This document shows, piece after piece, positions 61,296 through 64,000 of a stretch of DNA of 64,000 bases. Position 1 is the first letter of the stretch, and each line of letters starts with the position of its first letter. The stretch covers positions 85,747,735 to 85,811,734 of the forward strand of contig NC_077227.1 in NCBI RefSeq assembly GCF_027887165.1, in the 5' to 3' direction. Under the pieces are notes generated by a model. It was not told the origin of the DNA and ran no database searches. It saw only the letters and a program-made list of their open reading frames with translations. Made by a program: the position numbers and the translations under genes. This stretch comes from Monodelphis domestica. Taxonomy: Eukaryota > Chordata > Mammalia > Didelphimorphia > Didelphidae.

Positions 61296-61440
61296 CTTAG
61301 TACATAGCTGGCCAGCCTTTAATCTCACTCAAATCTCTTTGATAATTTCTTTTAAGTCACATCTTATATAATGGCAGAATATTATTGTCTATTTGTGTCC
61401 ATATGATACCTCTTCATTCCCATTTTGGTGACTCAGTTTT

Positions 61441-61527
61441 GATTGTTCTGAAATTATGATATTATGATATGATATTTGATAATATGATATGTCATATGAT
61501 ATGATATCATATGATCATATGATAAAT
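61441..61527. repeat. GATAT-rich palindromic AT tract
   Basis: Repeated ATGATAT/ATATCAT units include a perfect 20-bp palindrome at 61505-61524 (TATCATATGA and its complement). It could extrude a cruciform. Confidence 0.85.
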
Positions 61528-61589
61528 ATTTCACAATTTGCAACCCCAGTGAATACTGGAATAACATTATGACTAAAATTTAGGGTTTT

Positions 61590-61690
61590 TCATATAAAAT
61601 TATGCTAAATGACTAAAATGTCCATATCACTTGACCCAGAGATCTCACTCTTAGACACCTACCTCGAAGAAGTCATAGACAGAAAGATTA
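61590..61690 (+). mobile_element. Possible ancient L1 ORF2 C-terminal scrap
   Basis: CACTTGACCCAGAGATCTCA followed by CTCTTAGACACCTACC resembles the conserved FDPAIPLLG segment of old L1s. It is short and weak. Confidence 0.35.
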
Positions 61691-62499
61691 ATGCATTGAA
61701 CTTTGTGTAAACTCTAGCTCATTTGAATCCAAATGACCAGAAAAGTCAAATAGCCAAGATTCTTTTTAAATAAAAAAGAAACAAATCATAAATGAATACA
61801 AAAAAGGCATCTTCCTGGAGTTAGTAGGGATGCTCACTTAATTCTTGCACCTTTCTCAGTGAGAACCTGGACCAGTGAGAGCTGGCAATCATGCTGAGCA
61901 TCCTCAGGCAACCATCTATTCCTTGAAGAAGTCTGATTGCCTTCTGAATCACCAGGGCATGGAGAAATGGTAAAGATTAAACCACATTCCATCTGGTGTT
62001 ACTGGCTGAGAGGGAAGAGAGTTAGGGGAACAATTGGGCAGGGAAGCAGAGTACTTCCTCCAATTCTTAACCCTGTGACCTTCGACAAACTATTTAATCT
62101 ATCTCAACAGTAAAATTGGGATGATAATATTTGCATTCTGTTGCAGTGTTCTTGAAACCAAAAAGCATATTATATTTATTATTATTAATTAGTTTCTTCA
62201 TGTAAATGTTCTTCATGTAAATATTATGTAAATGATAATCCATGAGCTCCATAACCCCCAGATAGCCAGATTTTTATTAAAGATGTCTGAGTAACTGGAC
62301 TTGAAATGTGTTAAATGTTTCATAGCTTTATGTGATCTCCATACATAATGGCTTCTGTAGGAGGGTCTCAGCCAAATCTATCTCCTAAGCCTCCTTACGT
62401 AAAATGAAGACATAACTTAAAAGGATGCAGGGAATGTAGCTCAGGCATGGCAAATTTCCCACCTGCACACCTCATAAGGGAAATACAGATTTCTTTGCT
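61691..62499. other. Unassigned sequence
   Basis: No recognised gene or repeat. Confidence 0.4.
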
Positions 62500-62795
62500 T
62501 GGACATTGAATTTCAGTCTTTTGGGTAATTCTCAGGCAGCACAACAAATAGAGAGACTTGGAGTCAGGAAGCCTTGAATTCAAATCTTGCCTCTGACACA
62601 TGATATGCACTTGAGAAAGTCAACCTTTCAACTTCAGTTTCCTTACTGATAAAATGGGAATATTCATAGGACCCACTTCACAGAGTCGCTGTGAAGATAA
62701 TGTGGTTGTGAGACCATGAGGAGAATGAGGCTGGTTTGAGTTAGCATATGTAAAACACTTTGCAGATCTTAGCGGGAAATATAAATGCTTGTTCT
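62500..62795 (+). mobile_element. MIR/Ther-like SINE, near full length
   Basis: CTTGGAGTCAGGAAGCCTTG, AATTCAAATCTTGCCTCTGA, TTCCTTACTGATAAAATGGG, TGTGAAGATAATGTGG and TAAAACACTTTGCAGATC follow the MIR/Ther order from head to 3' end. Confidence 0.8.
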
Positions 62796-63600
62796 TGTTG
62801 TCCTCATCTCTTAATGTCATGGATCCCGCTCCTATATTGTGGTCTTAGAGCTGACAAGGACCCTGAGATATCAAGTGATTTGGCAGTTGTGCAGAGAGCA
62901 TTGTCTCCGAAGCGGAACCAGAACGCAGGTTTCCTGACTAAAAGGCAATTCAAACCTCGGAAAAATAGTCTAAATGAATTAATTAAATAAAATTTTCCAA
63001 AAAAGGAAATTCATTTAGTACCAGATTGTGGTTCTCCATAGGTAGGTGGTAAAAGGTTTTCCTATTATTTTAAGAAAAGGAGTCTAAGATTCTCCAGAGT
63101 CACGTGAACTCTCATTTGCACCCACATCTTTGCCTCTGGCTCGCCAAACATTTTAAATTAGGTGGAAGTTGGTTTTGCCTAGATTGAATAGCAATTTGTA
63201 TAATCAGTGTACATTCATTAAAAGTTTGGTAATGGTGAGGTGATTCCTCCTATACGTGCTGACTTTTAAACATGAATTCACCCTTTGATAATACTGTCTA
63301 ATTCAAAGAAAAGATTCCTTATAAAGATGGGGTGCCTGCTAAAGCAGCTAAACAATTATCCATTATCATTATCCAAGCAGAAGCCTGGAAATCATCCATA
63401 AATATGTGCCTCGCACAGCACTAGTGGAACACACATGATAAATGCTTAATGTATTGAATTTGACTTAATCAAATTTTGTTGATGATTTTAGACAGTTTCG
63501 GGTCCAACGGCAGCATTACAAATAATAACAGCCCAAAGGATGTCATACAAGCCTGTCTGCTTTCACCCTCTCCAAGAAATAAAATAAATGACACCAGCAT
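62796..63600. other. Unassigned sequence
   Basis: A TTAGAGCTGACAAGGACC segment near 62846 could be a CR1/L3 or MIR scrap. Nothing else was recognised. Confidence 0.35.
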
Positions 63601-63606
63601 TCTTTT

Positions 63607-63619
63607 GTTGCCTAGCAAC
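63607..63619. promoter_or_regulatory. Consensus RFX X-box
   Basis: GTTGCCTAGCAAC fits the RFX-factor X-box GTNRCC(0-3N)RGYAAC at every position, as a near-perfect inverted repeat. Such sites control ciliary and MHC class II genes. No nearby gene is visible in the window, so a role is unproven. Confidence 0.55.
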
Positions 63620-63629
63620 AATGATTTAA

Positions 63630-63755
63630 ACTACTTAGCAAAGTGGTTGTAAACTGCTTTACATAAATTATCTCATCTATTCTTCACAGTCTCCATGTGA
63701 GGTAGTTAGTGAAGGGTTAATTATGCCCATTTTATAATAAGAGGTAAAAAAAAGA
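63630..63755 (+). mobile_element. MIR3/L2-like fragment
   Basis: TAAACTGCTTTACATAAATT, ATCTCATCTATTCTTCACA and ATTATGCCCATTTTATAATA match the common MIR3-type block order. Confidence 0.55.
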
Positions 63756-63869
63756 GATGATTACAGCTTCCATCACTTTAACTTCCTCTCTCATATTTTG
63801 AATTTTTCTCCATTGTTAGAATCTAAGGAATTTGGAAAAATAAGAGCTATTTCCATTTTTTCCCCTTTG

Positions 63870-64000
63870 TATTTCCAGTACTTCATATTGTGCCTGGCAC
63901 ATATGTGTCCATTTATTTAGTGCTTAGTATATGCTAAGGATGATTCACAGAAATAGTAGGAATAATACCTGTCCTCTGAGACTTTACATTCTAGTAAGGA
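63870..64000 (+). mobile_element. L2/MIR3-like 3' fragment, runs off the window
   Basis: TGTGCCTGGCACATATG, TTTAGTGCTTAGTATATGC and GAGACTTTACATTCTAGTAA follow the familiar L2 3' order. Confidence 0.5.

Overview
The window is repeat-dense intergenic DNA from a mammal, most likely a marsupial. It is AT-rich. It holds LINE-1 copies with a long spacer between ORF1 and ORF2, and two tRNA-headed SINE types I know from marsupial genomes: one begins GGGGCAGCTGGG and ends in AAGGTAAGGGTTT (WSINE1/SINE-1_MD-like), the other ends in a GACTGAA-type tail (MAR1-like). Remnants of older amniote families (CR1/L3, RTE, MIR) are also present. I cannot name the species, and all repeat family names are from memory because no library search was possible.

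I found no intact host protein gene, tRNA or rRNA gene, or CRISPR array. The only host-gene relative I recognise is a dead processed copy of KCTD5 on the minus strand at 39326-40254. It carries stop codons and frameshifts and is split by a 222-bp LTR-like insertion.

Layout: 1-3190 is an old L1 (+) holding a SINE. 3700-4450 is an RTE remnant (+). 4757-10830 is a long decayed L1 (-) split by a solo LTR (5423-6106), followed by another L1 3' end (10831-12420). 12421-15606 is mostly unassigned. 15607-20459 is a second LTR (-) into which an L1 (+, 16073-20293) inserted with a perfect 13-bp target-site duplication (TSD). 20460-31800 is a mosaic of MIR, MAR1, WSINE, CR1/L3 and old L1 pieces. 31818-38345 is a nearly full-length L1 (+). 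39326-43150 holds the KCTD5 retrocopy next to an old L1 (-), itself hit by a young truncated L1. 46200-46980 is a decayed reverse transcriptase that is neither L1 nor RTE. 49083-55367 is the best-preserved L1 (+). 55368-64000 is mostly unassigned sequence with an RTE endonuclease scrap, a 67-bp L1 insertion with a 17-bp TSD, several SINEs, and a large inverted repeat (60788-61295).

No genes work together here. The structure comes from serial retrotransposition: L1 supplied the enzymes that moved itself, the SINEs and the KCTD5 mRNA. I did not find a clear undescribed biological system. The items most worth a second look are the inverted repeat, the interrupted KCTD5 retrocopy, the non-L1 reverse transcriptase relic, the ORF1/ORF2-fused L1, and the modular differences among the three L1s that keep a 5' end.
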